Source: Aquisphaera giovannonii
GTDB taxonomy: Bacteria > Planctomycetota > Planctomycetia > Isosphaerales > Isosphaeraceae
Length of the DNA: 64,000 nucleotides
Direction of reading: 5' to 3'
Assembly: GCF_008087625.1 (NCBI RefSeq)
Contig: NZ_CP042997.1
Location: 5,766,001-5,830,000 of the forward strand
Shown: positions 37,762 through 47,082 of the stretch, in pieces
How positions within the stretch are numbered: the stretch's first letter is position 1
Layout: each line of letters starts with the position of its first letter
The notes under the pieces: model-generated
What the model saw: the letters and a program-made list of their open reading frames with translations, nothing else
Told to the model about the DNA's origin: nothing
Databases searched by the model: none
Program-made: the position numbers and the translations under genes

Positions 37762-38589
37762 TCAGTATGGGGCCGCGATCGCCTCGAACTCCATGCCGTT
37801 GAAGTCGTGCAGCTCGGCCGACGCGGCGATCCCACCTTCGCCCGGCCGGCCGCCGAACAGCTTGCCGGCGGCCGCCCAGGCCAGGCGGTCGCCGTCCACC
37901 TCCGCCCATTCCCAGTCCGGGCAAGAGATCCTCCCGCCAGGCCCGTCGAGCTCGTGCTCGTCCCAGTAGCAGCCCTTGCCGGGCGGGGCGCCGACCTCCT
38001 CGTGGGCGAGCTTCCGGAGCGTCCAGCCCCCGGGAGCGGGCTTCTCGAAGACGCTCATGGCCTTCCATCGGCCGATCGCTTCCCGTCGGATCAGCGTCCA
38101 GCCGTCCCGGAGGAGTCGCGCGTAGTAGACGCCCGGGCATTCGCCGCCGAAATGGCGATCGGGTTGATACTTGAGGTCCCGGACCACCTCATGCGACTCG
38201 CGGATCGACGCGTGCCCGCATCCGTCGTTGAGCCAGTATCGGCCGCCGCCGGTGAACAGGCCTCCGCCGTGCCAGCAGTCCCCCTTGGCCAGCAGGGTCA
38301 GGGCTTTCAGGTACGGCACCCGCGAGATCGCCGTCCACGACCCCCCGGCCTCCCCGTCCCAGTGGCCGTCCATGGCGAAGTAGATCAGGTGCGTCCCGTC
38401 CGGAGACACGTCGCTGCGACGCTCGTAGACCCGCCCGTGGAGCCACTGGCCGAGCCGGAACGCGTCCGCCGTCCGGTCCCAGAGCACCGTGCAAACCCGC
38501 TTGCTCGGCCCGCGCCGGATGACGACGCCCACCGGAGCGCGGCGGGCCAGCAGGACGTGGATGCGGGCGGGAAACGCGGTCGGCGTCAT
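37762..38589 (-). CDS. Hypothetical protein, conserved-looking WD-rich repeats
   Basis: A 275 aa soluble protein rich in Trp, Gly and Asp. It begins with a segment about strands and Arg ([20 protein letters not shown]), then [32 protein letters not shown] and a final [10 protein letters not shown]. The pattern suggests a beta-propeller-like or beta-rich fold, but no family is recognised. The ATG at 38589 gives the full frame. It lies 130 bp downstream of the AarF/UbiB-like gene. Confidence 0.65.
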   Translation of the reverse strand: MTPTAFPARIHVLLARRAPVGVVIRRGPSKRVCTVLWDRTADAFRLGQWLHGRVYERRSDVSPDGTHLIYFAMDGHWDGEAGGSWTAISRVPYLKALTLLAKGDCWHGGGLFTGGGRYWLNDGCGHASIRESHEVVRDLKYQPDRHFGGECPGVYYARLLRDGWTLIRREAIGRWKAMSVFEKPAPGGWTLRKLAHEEVGAPPGKGCYWDEHELDGPGGRISCPDWEWAEVDGDRLAWAAAGKLFGGRPGEGGIAASAELHDFNGMEFEAIAAPY

Positions 38590-38719
38590 CGGGATTCCCT
38601 CGCTCGGTCCGTCCCGCGGGAGGAGGACGATGGGAGCGGACCAACGGGCCCGGTGATGTGGATCGCCCGGGCCGCGCCGCCCCGGACCGGCGCCCGCCCC
38701 GGGGAGGCGGATCGGCGCC

Positions 38720-40384
38720 TCAGGCGTCGTTCTTCATCTCCGCCTTGCGAATGGCCCGTTGGAGTCGGATCGCCAGGACCACGGCGGCCACCAGGAAGGC
38801 GACGCCGATCGCCTTCGCCCCGTCCCAGTCCTTCTCCCGGGACGCGCGGCCCAGAAGCTGGGCGGCGCCCAGGAAGAGCGAGGCGGAAAGGACCCCGTTG
38901 GCCAGCCGGTCCACCGCCCCTCCCAGGTGCCGGTCGGAATGCTGGAATTCCAGGGTCCCGCCCCGGAGGCCCGACAGGACGTCGGCCAGGGACGTCGGCA
39001 GGACCTTCGCCAGCCGCTCCCACTCCCGGTACGAGCGCTCCATCTTTCGCAGCCAGACCTGCGGGTCCGCGAGGGCGCGGGCGGACCTGGCCTGGTGGCG
39101 CTCGAGCACCTCCGCCAGGCTGAAATGCGGGCTCAGCTCGCGGGCCGTCCCCTCCAGCATCACCAGGGTCTTCAGCAGCCGCGACACGGGAGGGGGCATC
39201 AGGAGGCCGTAGCGGTGCATGATCTCGGTCATCCGCTCGATCGCCCCCGAGATGTCCATGTCCCCGATCGATTGCCCGACGACCTCCGCGGCGAGGCCCC
39301 CGACCTCGCCCTGGAGGCCCGCCCGATCCGAGTCGCTCAGGCTCCCCCCGAGGTTCAGGGTCCACTCCATCAATCGCTCGGAATCGCCGCGGCCCACGGC
39401 CAGCAGCAGGGCGTCCAATTGTTCCCTCAGCCGGGCGTCCATGCGGCCGACCATGCCGAAATCCAGGATGCCGACGACGCCGCCGGGCAGGACGATGAAG
39501 TTCCCCGGGTGGGGGTCGGCATGATAGAACCCGTCGCGGAAGATCATCTCCAGGTACACGTCGGCGGCGCGGAGGGCGACCTCGTTCAGGTCGATTCCGG
39601 AGGCGTGCAGCTCCTCGCGGCTCGTCACCTTGATCCCCTCGAGCTGCTCCATGGTCAGGACGCGCCGGCTGCAGAGTTCCGGGTGGATCGCCGGGAAGTG
39701 CACGGCCTGGTCGTCGGCGAAATTCCGGGCGAACGCCTCGAGGTTGCGGCGCTCCGAGGAGAAGTCGAGCTCGCACAGCAGGGAGCGGCGAAGCTCCCTC
39801 ATCGTGACCGCGGGCTGGTAGCTCCTGAGCTGGGGCGCGTGCTTCTGGAGCAGTTCCGCCAGGCCCATCAGCAGGTCCAGGTCGCAGTGGACCTTCCCCT
39901 CGATGCCGGCGTGCTGCACCTTGACGATGACGCGCCGGCCGTCCCGCAGCCGCGCCCTGTGCACCTGGGCGACCGACGCGGAGCCGAACGCCTCCGCGTC
40001 GAACACCTCGAACAGGTCCTCCGGCGGCCTGCCCAACTCCGCCGACACGGTCTCGCGGATGACCTCGGGGGGATCGGGAGGGACCCTGTCCGCGAGCTGC
40101 TTCAGCTCGGCCGCGAGCCCCGGCCCCACGAGATCCTGGCGGGTGCTGAGGATCTGCCCCAGCTTGACGAAGGTCGTCCCCAGCTCGATCAGGGCGAGGC
40201 GGATCCTCGTCTCCCTCGTCAGGCCCCCCAGCCGCTGCCCGTCGAAGGCCACCAGGCGATTCTGGATCCAGTCGTACGGCATGCCGCCGAACCAATCCGC
40301 CAGGCCATACCGGCCGAGGACCGACAGGATCTCGCTCAGTCGGCGCGCGTTCTTCTCGAGGCGTATGAGCGAAGCGAGGATCAT
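38720..40384 (-). CDS. ABC1/AarF/UbiB-family atypical kinase
   Basis: A 554 aa protein. The kinase-like core is clear: the KxGQ motif in FVKLGQILSTRQDL, the Ala-rich nucleotide loop EAFGSASVAQVHRA, the catalytic-like HADPHPGNFIV, and the DFG in ILDFGMVGRMD. Two hydrophobic helices lie near the C-terminus (ASLFLGAAQLL and AIGVAFLVAAVVLAI). UbiB-type proteins are needed for ubiquinone biosynthesis or lipid handling, and plancto-type members are uncharacterised. The ATG at 40384 begins at the conserved N-terminal helix. The upstream region is unremarkable. Confidence 0.93.
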   Translation of the reverse strand: MILASLIRLEKNARRLSEILSVLGRYGLADWFGGMPYDWIQNRLVAFDGQRLGGLTRETRIRLALIELGTTFVKLGQILSTRQDLVGPGLAAELKQLADRVPPDPPEVIRETVSAELGRPPEDLFEVFDAEAFGSASVAQVHRARLRDGRRVIVKVQHAGIEGKVHCDLDLLMGLAELLQKHAPQLRSYQPAVTMRELRRSLLCELDFSSERRNLEAFARNFADDQAVHFPAIHPELCSRRVLTMEQLEGIKVTSREELHASGIDLNEVALRAADVYLEMIFRDGFYHADPHPGNFIVLPGGVVGILDFGMVGRMDARLREQLDALLLAVGRGDSERLMEWTLNLGGSLSDSDRAGLQGEVGGLAAEVVGQSIGDMDISGAIERMTEIMHRYGLLMPPPVSRLLKTLVMLEGTARELSPHFSLAEVLERHQARSARALADPQVWLRKMERSYREWERLAKVLPTSLADVLSGLRGGTLEFQHSDRHLGGAVDRLANGVLSASLFLGAAQLLGRASREKDWDGAKAIGVAFLVAAVVLAIRLQRAIRKAEMKNDA

Positions 40385-40763
40385 CGATCTCTCCGGCCGA
40401 ATGTCCCCCGCCCATCATGGGGAGTCGCGAGGCGGTCCTGCACTCTCCGCGATCCACGCCGCAGAAGCGCCGAGGGGGATGGTGGACGAATGCCGGTCCG
40501 ACCGGGGCGATGGCGGCTGCCACGCCGGGGCACCGGGCCGGACGGGGCCGGCCATGACATCCTCGCACCCCGGGCCCGTCCCCCGCCAGTCGTCCCCCCG
40601 CCTCGCCCCGGCGCCTCCCCCGGGACGTCGATATGGTAAGGTTAATATGAGAACGTGACGAGGTCCCCGAGGCTCATCTGGTCCATCCCCGCGTCGCCGG
40701 GCGTGACGGGCGACCTCAGCGGGCGTGGCCACCCATCCTGCGGGCCCGGCGTGCCCCGCCCGC
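40385..40763. other. Intergenic region, no gene seen
   Basis: About 380 bp. It contains a small AT-richer segment near 40635-40655 (GGTAAGGTTAATATGAG) in an otherwise GC-rich context, possibly a promoter. No gene or repeat is supported. Confidence 0.3.
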
Positions 40764-41423
40764 TCAGCCGCAGCCCGTGATCCAGTCCGCGACCTTCCGG
40801 GCCAGGCAGCCCGCCAGGTAACCCCTCCGGCGGCTCGCCGCGACATCGGCGCGGCTCTCCAGGTAATGCGACCATCGCGGGTCGAAGTCGTAACCGGCCT
40901 CTCGGAATTGCGCGAGGCGTCGCCGCCGCCTTTCCCGCACGGGCGACTCCTCGAGAACGTAACGGGCGGGCAGCTCGATCAGGTATTTCCCGGGCCGGCC
41001 CAGGTGATCGACGTTCCGCCAGGTCCCGATCTCGAACGCCCGTGCCGACCCGGGGCCGATCGGGCCGACCTCGTACTCGCAGGCCGGCTTCGCCGGGTCG
41101 ATTCCGAGCATCGGCTGCGTATCCTCCGAGTTGTGGAACTCGAAGATCAGGGCATGCGGATGGCGCCGGCGGAGGTCCTCGTCCAGGCCGTCCAGGTCCG
41201 CGTCCAGCCGTCGCCCCCCGGCCGGCATCGAGTAGTCGGTCGCCGCGGTCGAGGGGGAATCCACCAGGGCGAGCAAGGTGTACCGGTAGGGGATCTCGTG
41301 GAGGGCGGCCCGCCGTCCCCGCTCGCGGAGCCGGAGGAAGACCTCACGCGCCATCAACGGCGCGCACGCCTCATTCGGATGCGTCCCGCTGACCAGGAGG
41401 ATCTCGGCTCGTGGCGTCGGCAC
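40764..41423 (-). CDS. Zinc-dependent deacylase/carboxypeptidase-like protein (AstE/AspA-like)
   Basis: A 219 aa protein starting with LLVSGTHPNEACAPLMAREV, which resembles the GxHGNE zinc-site motif of succinylglutamate desuccinylase/aspartoacylase (peptidase M14-related) enzymes. A second block, ALIFEFHNSEDTQPM, could supply the third ligand His. The rest diverges and the protein is shorter than AstE (~320 aa). Tentative: the zinc fold is suggested, not the substrate. It has no close neighbours on its strand. Confidence 0.55.
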   Translation of the reverse strand: MPTPRAEILLVSGTHPNEACAPLMAREVFLRLRERGRRAALHEIPYRYTLLALVDSPSTAATDYSMPAGGRRLDADLDGLDEDLRRRHPHALIFEFHNSEDTQPMLGIDPAKPACEYEVGPIGPGSARAFEIGTWRNVDHLGRPGKYLIELPARYVLEESPVRERRRRRLAQFREAGYDFDPRWSHYLESRADVAASRRRGYLAGCLARKVADWITGCG

Positions 41424-41871
41424 CTGCGCCCCAGATGGTCAAGTGGACACGGGTTGATCCCGCCGGATGGGCGGAACCCGCTGGGTTCAACTCAAGTTCA
41501 GGGCATCAGTTCCATCATCCCCCGTGGAGGCGAGGGCGGCAACCGCGGCCGTCGCGCCGAGGCGTCGGGGGCCGGCGTCGGTGGCCCTGTCCGTCTCGCC
41601 ATGACGACCGCCGGCCTCGTCCGCCTCTCGGAGACCCGTGCGAGGAACTCTCGGTCGCGAGGGAGGGCGCCGCGTCCCGCAAGCCGACGCCGCGGGCCGT
41701 TCCCGGGCATCTGCCGGGGTTTCCCCCCCTCGGCCCGCTAAAATCGCTTTCATGATAAGGGGAATCCCGACGGGATGGTCCGCGAATTGCCTTGTTGAAC
41801 CGAACCTCTGGAATGAGCTTCATCGAGAAAGACAGGGAGGGGTGCGGCTCCCAACCCGCGCCGAGAGCGGC
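41424..41871. other. Intergenic region upstream of the response regulator
   Basis: About 450 bp between divergent genes. A TAAAAT -10-like box at 41739-41744 lies ~130 bp upstream of the response regulator ATG, but no good -35 is present. Nothing else is recognised. Confidence 0.4.
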
Positions 41872-42240
41872 ATGCGCGTCCTACTCGTTGATGACATGGA
41901 CGACCTCCGCGAGTCATCCGCGTGGCTACTCCGGTTGGCCGGGTGTGAGGTGCGGACGGCCCCGTGCGGGGACAAGGCACTCGCCGACCTCAACGGGTTC
42001 CAGCCCGAGCTGGTCCTGACGGACTTCATGATGCCGCAGATGGACGGCATCGAGTTGATCCGCCGGCTCCGCTCGATCCCGGAGCTGGATCATGTGCCGA
42101 TGCTCATGGTGACCGCCGCCGACGACCGGACCGTCGAGGAGCAGGCGAAAGCCGCCGGGGCCGCGGGCATCGTCACGAAGCCGGTGGACATCCTGGAGGT
42201 GCTGGGCCGCGTCGAGCGGGGCGAGTTCCACGTGGCCTGA
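41872..42240 (+). CDS. Stand-alone response regulator receiver
   Basis: A 122 aa CheY-like receiver with no output domain. It has the acidic pair D7-D8 (VLLVDDMDDL), phosphoacceptor D51 (LVLTDFMMPQMDG), and the conserved Thr in MVTAADD and Lys in VTKPVDI. The ATG at 41872 gives a standard domain; an upstream ATG at 41752 would add ~40 residues with no similarity. No histidine kinase is adjacent, so it may serve the hybrid kinase at 3.7 kb or another cellular kinase. Confidence 0.92.
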   Translation: MRVLLVDDMDDLRESSAWLLRLAGCEVRTAPCGDKALADLNGFQPELVLTDFMMPQMDGIELIRRLRSIPELDHVPMLMVTAADDRTVEEQAKAAGAAGIVTKPVDILEVLGRVERGEFHVA

Positions 42241-42431
42241 CGGGGAAGGGCCGGGGGGCAGGGCGGGGACGCGAGACGGACGGGCATCGGGCCTCCGGGC
42301 TGCGGCACGGGTCCGGGGGCACGTCCCGCGGCCCCGGCCATTCCGCGGAACCTCGCCCGGCGGGGGGCGTCCAAAGGTGAGTCGGGCGCCCCTCGGCCCG
42401 GTCCCGATTGCCCCCCGGATGGAGATGGCCC

Positions 42432-42704
42432 ATGGCGACGCGGTGGTGGTGGTTCCCGGCGGTCCTGGCCCTGGCTCTCCTCGCGTCCCTGGCGTGCTGG
42501 CCGGAGGCCGGCGCCCAGCCGGGCGTCACCGTGCCGGGGCGGTATCAGATCGCGACGTTCCCCGGCAGGGCGGCGCAGTTCGGCCTCGAACAGAACGCGA
42601 CCGGCTGCTACCTGCTCGACACGGCGACCGGACAGCTCCGCACCCTCGTGCTGGACGGCGAGGGCAGGGGCTCGTGGAAGGAAGTCTGCGGGCCCGTCCG
42701 TTGA
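42432..42704 (+). CDS. Small exported hypothetical protein
   Basis: A 90 aa protein with an N-terminal signal sequence ([19 protein letters not shown]). The mature part is ~60 residues with [10 protein letters not shown] and [14 protein letters not shown], a beta-rich pattern. The C of the leader could be a lipobox Cys, but the context is not canonical. Not recognised. The ATG at 42432 begins at the signal peptide. Confidence 0.65.
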   Translation: MATRWWWFPAVLALALLASLACWPEAGAQPGVTVPGRYQIATFPGRAAQFGLEQNATGCYLLDTATGQLRTLVLDGEGRGSWKEVCGPVR

Positions 42705-42891
42705 GGCGAGAGATGACTCGCGGGCTCCAGGCGGACGGGAAGGTGGCCGCGGCCAGGCCCGCCCGGGAGGGATCGAGGCGGATGCCGAGCGCGGCGAGGC
42801 ACCGGGCCATCGCACGTCCTCCGGTCCCCCTCCCCTGGCCGACCGGTTACAATGCTCGAGGTTGCCCGGTCCGCCCACCAGGAGTCGTTTC

Positions 42892-43497
42892 ATGCCCCGA
42901 ACAGCCCGATGGCGATGGGCGTCCGCGTGGACCTGCCTCGCCCTCGCCGGATGTGCCGACACAACCACCGGCCCGTCCGCCGGTGCCGCCGGCTCGGCCG
43001 CCGCCAGCCCGACCACTGGCGTCGCCGGCCCGGCCGCCGAAGGAACACCCACCCATCGCCCCGCCGGAGGAGCCGAGATGCCGAAGAATGAGAATCTGGC
43101 CGCGTCGGGCCCGGAGTACAACCCGCTCTCGGCCGAGGAGGCGCGTGTCATCCTCGGGAAGGGGACGGAGAGGCCCTTCATCGGCGAGTACACCGACCTG
43201 AAGGAGCCCGGGACTTACGTCTGCCGCCGCTGCAACGCGCCGCTCTATCGCTCCGACGACAAGTTCGCCAGCGAATGCGGATGGCCCAGCTTCGACGACG
43301 AGATCGCCGGGGCGGTCAAGAAGGTCCCCGACAGCGACGGCTCCCGCACCGAGATCCTCTGCCAGAATTGCGGCGGCCACCTCGGCCACGTCTTCCTGGG
43401 GGAGGGCTTCACCGCGAAGAACACGCGCCACTGCGTGAACTCCGTCTCGATGAAGTTCTATCCCAAGGGCAAGGAACTCCCCGCCGTGATCAAGTAG
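42892..43497 (+). CDS. msrB: Peptide-methionine (R)-S-oxide reductase MsrB, predicted lipoprotein
   Basis: A 201 aa protein. The MsrB core is complete: zinc pairs CRRC and CQNC, the GWPSF motif, GHLGHVF, and the catalytic Cys in [11 protein letters not shown]. The N-terminus has a signal peptide ending in a lipobox-like LALAGC followed by a Thr/Ala/Gly-rich spacer, so it is predicted to be an exported lipoprotein, unlike the usual cytoplasmic MsrB. This would repair oxidised methionines of envelope proteins. The ATG at 42892 has AGGAG upstream; a TACAAT box at 42848-42853 is a candidate -10. Confidence 0.93.
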   Translation: MPRTARWRWASAWTCLALAGCADTTTGPSAGAAGSAAASPTTGVAGPAAEGTPTHRPAGGAEMPKNENLAASGPEYNPLSAEEARVILGKGTERPFIGEYTDLKEPGTYVCRRCNAPLYRSDDKFASECGWPSFDDEIAGAVKKVPDSDGSRTEILCQNCGGHLGHVFLGEGFTAKNTRHCVNSVSMKFYPKGKELPAVIK

Positions 43498-43607
43498 CGG
43501 CTTCAATATGCTCGCTCCGTCGTCGAACTGGCCTTTGATGAGGCCACGATTCGCGGGGCATTGCCTTGGGCTCGCCATACCCGCAGTCGCCGCCGGAGGG
43601 TATCGAG

Positions 43608-43943
43608 ATGCACCGGGGCTGGTGGGTCGTCCCGCGCCTCTTCTCCGTGGCGCTCGGCACCGGCGTCCGGCGGCGTCGGCTGCGGTCGGGCGGTAGGGCG
43701 ACGCCGCGCGACGTCGCCCTGGTCATGGGTTGCGCATGGGCGTCCGGCTGGTTCTGCCTCGGCCTGACGGCGTGGGCGGACTGGCGTCGACACGTACCGT
43801 GGCCCGACGCGGTCATCGCGCTGCTGTCCCTGTCCATGATCGCTTTCGTCCCGGCCGCCCTCTGCCTGGCCGCCGCCTGGCTGTCACGTCTGGCTCACTC
43901 CGGCGACGGCAAGAAGGCGGGGGGCCCGCATCCGCTCGATTAG
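43608..43943 (+). CDS. Small hypothetical membrane protein
   Basis: A 111 aa protein with two hydrophobic helices (ALVMGCAWASGWFCLGLTAW and ALLSLSMIAFVPAALCLAAA). The first ~40 residues are basic. No family recognised. The ATG at 43608 is the first Met close to the helices; the true start may be 43566. Support is from hydrophobic pattern only. Confidence 0.5.
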   Translation: MHRGWWVVPRLFSVALGTGVRRRRLRSGGRATPRDVALVMGCAWASGWFCLGLTAWADWRRHVPWPDAVIALLSLSMIAFVPAALCLAAAWLSRLAHSGDGKKAGGPHPLD

Positions 43944-44237
43944 GGTCGACGAGGCCTGGGCCGATGAAAGAGGCCCCTCTTCGCGCCCCGAGCCGCCTAT
44001 TCGCACCGGTAACTCGGCCGCCGTGAGCGGCACGGGCCCGGGATTCGGCCTCGGCCCGCGCGGCTCGCGGCCGAAGACCTCCGGAGGGGACGCCAGGACC
44101 CGGGTGAGGCCGATCCCGCCATCCCGGGGACCCATCGTGAACCGGAATGACCGCTCCCCGGGCCCCTCCCGATGGGCGGTGTCGTCCCGATCCCTTGCGC
44201 GTTTGGCCTTATCGGGGAAGAAAAATTCTTTTCAGGC

Positions 44238-44266
44238 TTGATTCCGCGAAACGCACATATTAGACT
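44238..44266 (+). promoter_or_regulatory. Predicted promoter of the sigma-70 factor gene
   Basis: TTGATT (44238-44243), a 17 bp spacer and TAGACT (44261-44266). The transcript would begin near 44273 and have a ~210 nt untranslated leader. By-eye match only. Confidence 0.45.
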
Positions 44267-44283
44267 TGATCAGGTTGGCCAGG

Positions 44284-44307
44284 ATAAGAGATGACGAAGT
44301 CTCTTAT
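44284..44307 (+). promoter_or_regulatory. Stem-loop in the sigma factor 5' leader
   Basis: A perfect 8 bp inverted repeat, ATAAGAGA ... TCTCTTAT, around an 8 nt loop (TGACGAAG), followed by TATA. It lies ~175 nt before the sigma gene ATG. It could be an RNA hairpin or a protein-binding palindrome. It is not a terminator, since no gene upstream on this strand needs one so far away and no U-run follows. Confidence 0.45.
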
Positions 44308-44483
44308 ATACGCCGGCGCATCTTTTCGTGAAAGCCGACTCGGGCTCGGTCGGGGTTGACGGCCTCGGGACGCTCCGTCCCGTTATCCTCCCCGACGCGG
44401 GCCTCGCCTCAACGGCCGGGGCGATGCCGTCCCATGTCCCGTCCGTTCCACGTGCGTGACGAGCACCCACACGGAGTACGCCG

Positions 44484-45329
44484 ATGTACTGCGCAGGGAC
44501 GAGGACCGATGTCGACCCGGGACGCATCTACGACCGCGACATGAGGAGGATGGACCTCCTCTCGGAGGAGGAGGAGCGCCGGCTGGGTGCGGCCGCCGCC
44601 CGCGGCGATCGCGAGGCCCGCCGCCGGCTGGTCGAGGCCAACCTCCGCCTGGTGGGCCGGATCGCGGCCCAATTCCGGGGCCGGGGCGTGGATTACGAGG
44701 ACCTGATCGGCGAGGGGAACCTCGGCCTGATCCGGGCCGCGGAAGGGTACGACCCGCGTTTCGGCACCCGCTTCGGCACCTACGCGAGCTACTGGATCAA
44801 GCAGGCGATCCGCCACGCCCTGAGCAGCAAGGCGGCGACGATCCGGCTCCCGCTGCACATGTACAGGCTGCTTTCGGCGTGGCGACGGGCCGAGCGGCTG
44901 CTGGGCCGCGACCTGGGGCACGCCCCGAGCTTCGACGAGGTCGCGGCGCACCTGGGGCTGACCGAGGCCAGGAAGCGGATGGTGGAGGAGGCGCGGCGGG
45001 CCTGCCGGATCAGGTCGGGGAGCGGCCGCGGGGGCGAGGGCGGCGAGTGGTCGCACGACGAGGCCGTGGACGCCTCAGACGCCCCGGAGGCCGATCTCGA
45101 GCGGGCTGACGAGCATGCCGAGGTCCTGCGGCGGATGGGCCGCCTGGACCCCCGCGAGCGGATGGTCCTCGCGCTGCGGTTCGGGCTCGACGGCGACCCC
45201 CCGCGGTCGCCCCGGGAGATCGGCCTGCGGCTGGGCGTGTCCCGCCAGTGGGTCCGCACGATCCAGCTCGGCGCCGTCCGCAAGCTGCTGCCCGAGGCGC
45301 CGAGGGCGGCGCTCAGGGCCCGCGCATGA
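44484..45329 (+). CDS. Sigma-70 family RNA polymerase sigma factor (RpoD/RpoH-like, group 2/3)
   Basis: A 281 aa sigma factor of non-ECF type. Region 1.2 is partial (DLLSEEEERRLGAAAARGD). Region 2 is clear: ARRRLVEANLRLVGRIAAQF, DLIGEGNLGLIRAAEGYDP and TRFGTYASYWIKQAIRHAL. Region 3 is at ~residues 130-170. Region 4 carries LDPRERMVLALRFGLDGDPP and a helix-turn-helix. It is smaller than RpoD and lacks region 1.1, so it is probably an alternative sigma. The leader before it is long and AT-rich, suggesting regulated expression. The ATG at 44484 is preceded by GGAG. Confidence 0.92.
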   Translation: MYCAGTRTDVDPGRIYDRDMRRMDLLSEEEERRLGAAAARGDREARRRLVEANLRLVGRIAAQFRGRGVDYEDLIGEGNLGLIRAAEGYDPRFGTRFGTYASYWIKQAIRHALSSKAATIRLPLHMYRLLSAWRRAERLLGRDLGHAPSFDEVAAHLGLTEARKRMVEEARRACRIRSGSGRGGEGGEWSHDEAVDASDAPEADLERADEHAEVLRRMGRLDPRERMVLALRFGLDGDPPRSPREIGLRLGVSRQWVRTIQLGAVRKLLPEAPRAALRARA

Positions 45330-45425
45330 GGCCGGTCCCGGGCGGGCCGTCCGCGCGCCGTCGCGGAGGCCCGTCGAACCCGGCGGGGCTGGGCGGGAGG
45401 CTTCGAGGCCCGGATTCCCCCGCGA

Positions 45426-46178
45426 TCACCGAGGGGCCTCGCGGCGCAGCCAGTCGTCGAATCGCGTCGGGCCGAGTAGCGGGACGCCGGCGGGGGTGAG
45501 GCTCCGGTCGTCCGGGATGGCGCCGAAGTAGCGGGCGCCGGCGTCCGTGACGACCTCCCGGGCGTCGCCCCTGGCGAGCAGGTATCGGCGGACGAAGTCG
45601 TCCTGGCGGATCGGCTCGGGGCCGGCGATCTCGACCGTGCCGTCCCGCGGCCCGGCGGTCGCGACGTCCGCGAGGGCGGCCGCGACGTCGTCCGACGCGA
45701 TCGGCTGCATGAGGGCCGGCGGCAGGCGGATCGTCCGGCCCTTGGCGGCCGACTCGGCGATGGCGCCGACGAATTCGAAGAACTGCGTCGCCCGGACGAT
45801 CGTGTGCGGGATCCCGCCGGACTTGATGAGCCCTTCCTGCGCGACCTTGGCCCGCATGTAGCCGCTGTCGGGCAGCCGATCCGCCCCGACCACCGACAGC
45901 GCCACGTGGTGCCGCACCCCGCCGGCCCTCTCCGCCGCCAGCAGGTGGCGCGTAGAGGCGGAGAAGAACTCCATCACCGCGTCGTCCGCGAACGACGGCG
46001 AGTTCGACACGTCCACCACGACGTCCGCGCCGGCCATCGCCGCGGACAGGCCCTCGCCGGTCAGGGCGTTGACGCCCGACGAGGGGGAAGCCGGGACCGC
46101 CTCGTGCCCCCTCCCGCGAAGGATCGCCACCAGCTTCTTGCCGATCAGGCCGCTCCCGCCGATCACGATGATTCTCAC
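45426..46178 (-). CDS. NAD(P)-binding NmrA/SDR-type protein
   Basis: A 250 aa protein of the atypical short-chain dehydrogenase/NmrA group. The dinucleotide-binding motif GGSGLIG is at residues 7-13, and the family pattern continues with ADVVVDVSNSPSF, VALSVVGADRLPDSGYMRAK and IVRATQFFEF. Such proteins are often redox sensors or oxidoreductases of unknown substrate. The start is GTG at 46178 behind a perfect AGGAGG. It is divergent from a general-stress-type gene. Confidence 0.88.
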   Translation of the reverse strand: MRIIVIGGSGLIGKKLVAILRGRGHEAVPASPSSGVNALTGEGLSAAMAGADVVVDVSNSPSFADDAVMEFFSASTRHLLAAERAGGVRHHVALSVVGADRLPDSGYMRAKVAQEGLIKSGGIPHTIVRATQFFEFVGAIAESAAKGRTIRLPPALMQPIASDDVAAALADVATAGPRDGTVEIAGPEPIRQDDFVRRYLLARGDAREVVTDAGARYFGAIPDDRSLTPAGVPLLGPTRFDDWLRREAPR

Positions 46179-46533
46179 GATGAACCCTCCTTCGATACGG
46201 TCATTGTCCGTCCAGGCTGCCCCTCGCCCCGCGGCTTGAACCGCCTCCGGGCCCCCGCCGCGGGAGGGCCGGAGACGCCGCAATCTTCCGAGGCCAGGCT
46301 TTACGCCGAGCAGGACGGGGCGGCACTCCGGTCCCTTTCCGCGGGGTGTGCAAGGGGATCGGAAACGCCGCTCGGCTCGACTTTCTCGACATCATGGACG
46401 GCCGGAGCGGGGCGATTTGTGACGGCCCGGCCGCTTTCGCACGCGATGCACGATACCCGCCCGAGGCGCGGACCGGTCTGGAATTTGCAGAATGGAGTGG
46501 ATTCACGGCCCTGAAAACCATCGCGAGGTCCCC
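46179..46533. other. Divergent intergenic region, no gene seen
   Basis: About 355 bp between the NmrA-like gene and the PNPOx-like gene. No promoter pair or repeat stood out. Confidence 0.3.
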
Positions 46534-47028
46534 ATGCCGACGTCACCCGACAAGAAGTTCCACGACCTGCTCCAGGATTTTGGCAATGCGATGCTGGTCA
46601 CACGGACCGCCGAGGGCAAGCTCCGCGGCAGGCCCATGGCGCTCGCCGAGGCCGAGCCGGACGGGACGCTCTGGTTCGCGACGGACCGGGACTCCGCCAA
46701 GATCGACGAGCTCGAGAAGGACGACCAGGTGGTCGTGACCATGCAGTCCGGGATGAAGTACCTGTCGCTCACCGGGCGCGCGAAGGTCGTCGACGACCGC
46801 GCCAAGGCCGCCCAGCTCTGGAAGGCGGAGTGGAAGGTCTGGTATCCCGGCGGGAAGGACGACCCGGCCCTCGTGCTCCTGCGGATCGACGGCGAGACGG
46901 GCGAGTACTGGGACAACAGCGGCACCGGCGGCGTCAAGTACCTGATCGAGGCGGGCAAGGCCCTCCTGACCGGCTCCCGCCCCGACGTCCAGGACGACGC
47001 GAAGGTCCACGCCAAGGTCGAGCTGTAG
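46534..47028 (+). CDS. Pyridoxamine 5'-phosphate-oxidase-related protein (general stress protein 26-like)
   Basis: A 164 aa protein of the FMN-binding split-barrel fold. Residues ~20-60 show AMLVTRTAEGKLRGRPMALA followed by LWFATDRDSAKIDELEKDDQ, the typical general stress protein 26 pattern; WKVWYPGGKDDPALVLLRI is the C-terminal signature. It is expected to bind FMN or related flavin; the reaction is unknown. The ATG at 46534 fits the fold start. Confidence 0.9.
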   Translation: MPTSPDKKFHDLLQDFGNAMLVTRTAEGKLRGRPMALAEAEPDGTLWFATDRDSAKIDELEKDDQVVVTMQSGMKYLSLTGRAKVVDDRAKAAQLWKAEWKVWYPGGKDDPALVLLRIDGETGEYWDNSGTGGVKYLIEAGKALLTGSRPDVQDDAKVHAKVEL

Positions 47029-47082
47029 GCCCGCGCGACGCCCGTCGCTCGCAGCCCTCGGGACGAGGCCCGCGCCGGGTCG

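Larger units (their letters stand above)
43944..44483. other. Intergenic region with the AT-rich leader of the sigma factor gene
   Basis: About 540 bp. The last ~260 bp are clearly richer in A and T than the surrounding genes. They include a predicted promoter (44238-44266) and a stem-loop (44284-44307), both listed separately. No gene is supported. Confidence 0.5.

Noticed and set aside
44284-44307. The stem-loop as a rho-independent terminator
   Set aside because: The stem has no trailing T run and no gene on that strand ends nearby; it lies in a leader region, so a regulatory role is more likely.
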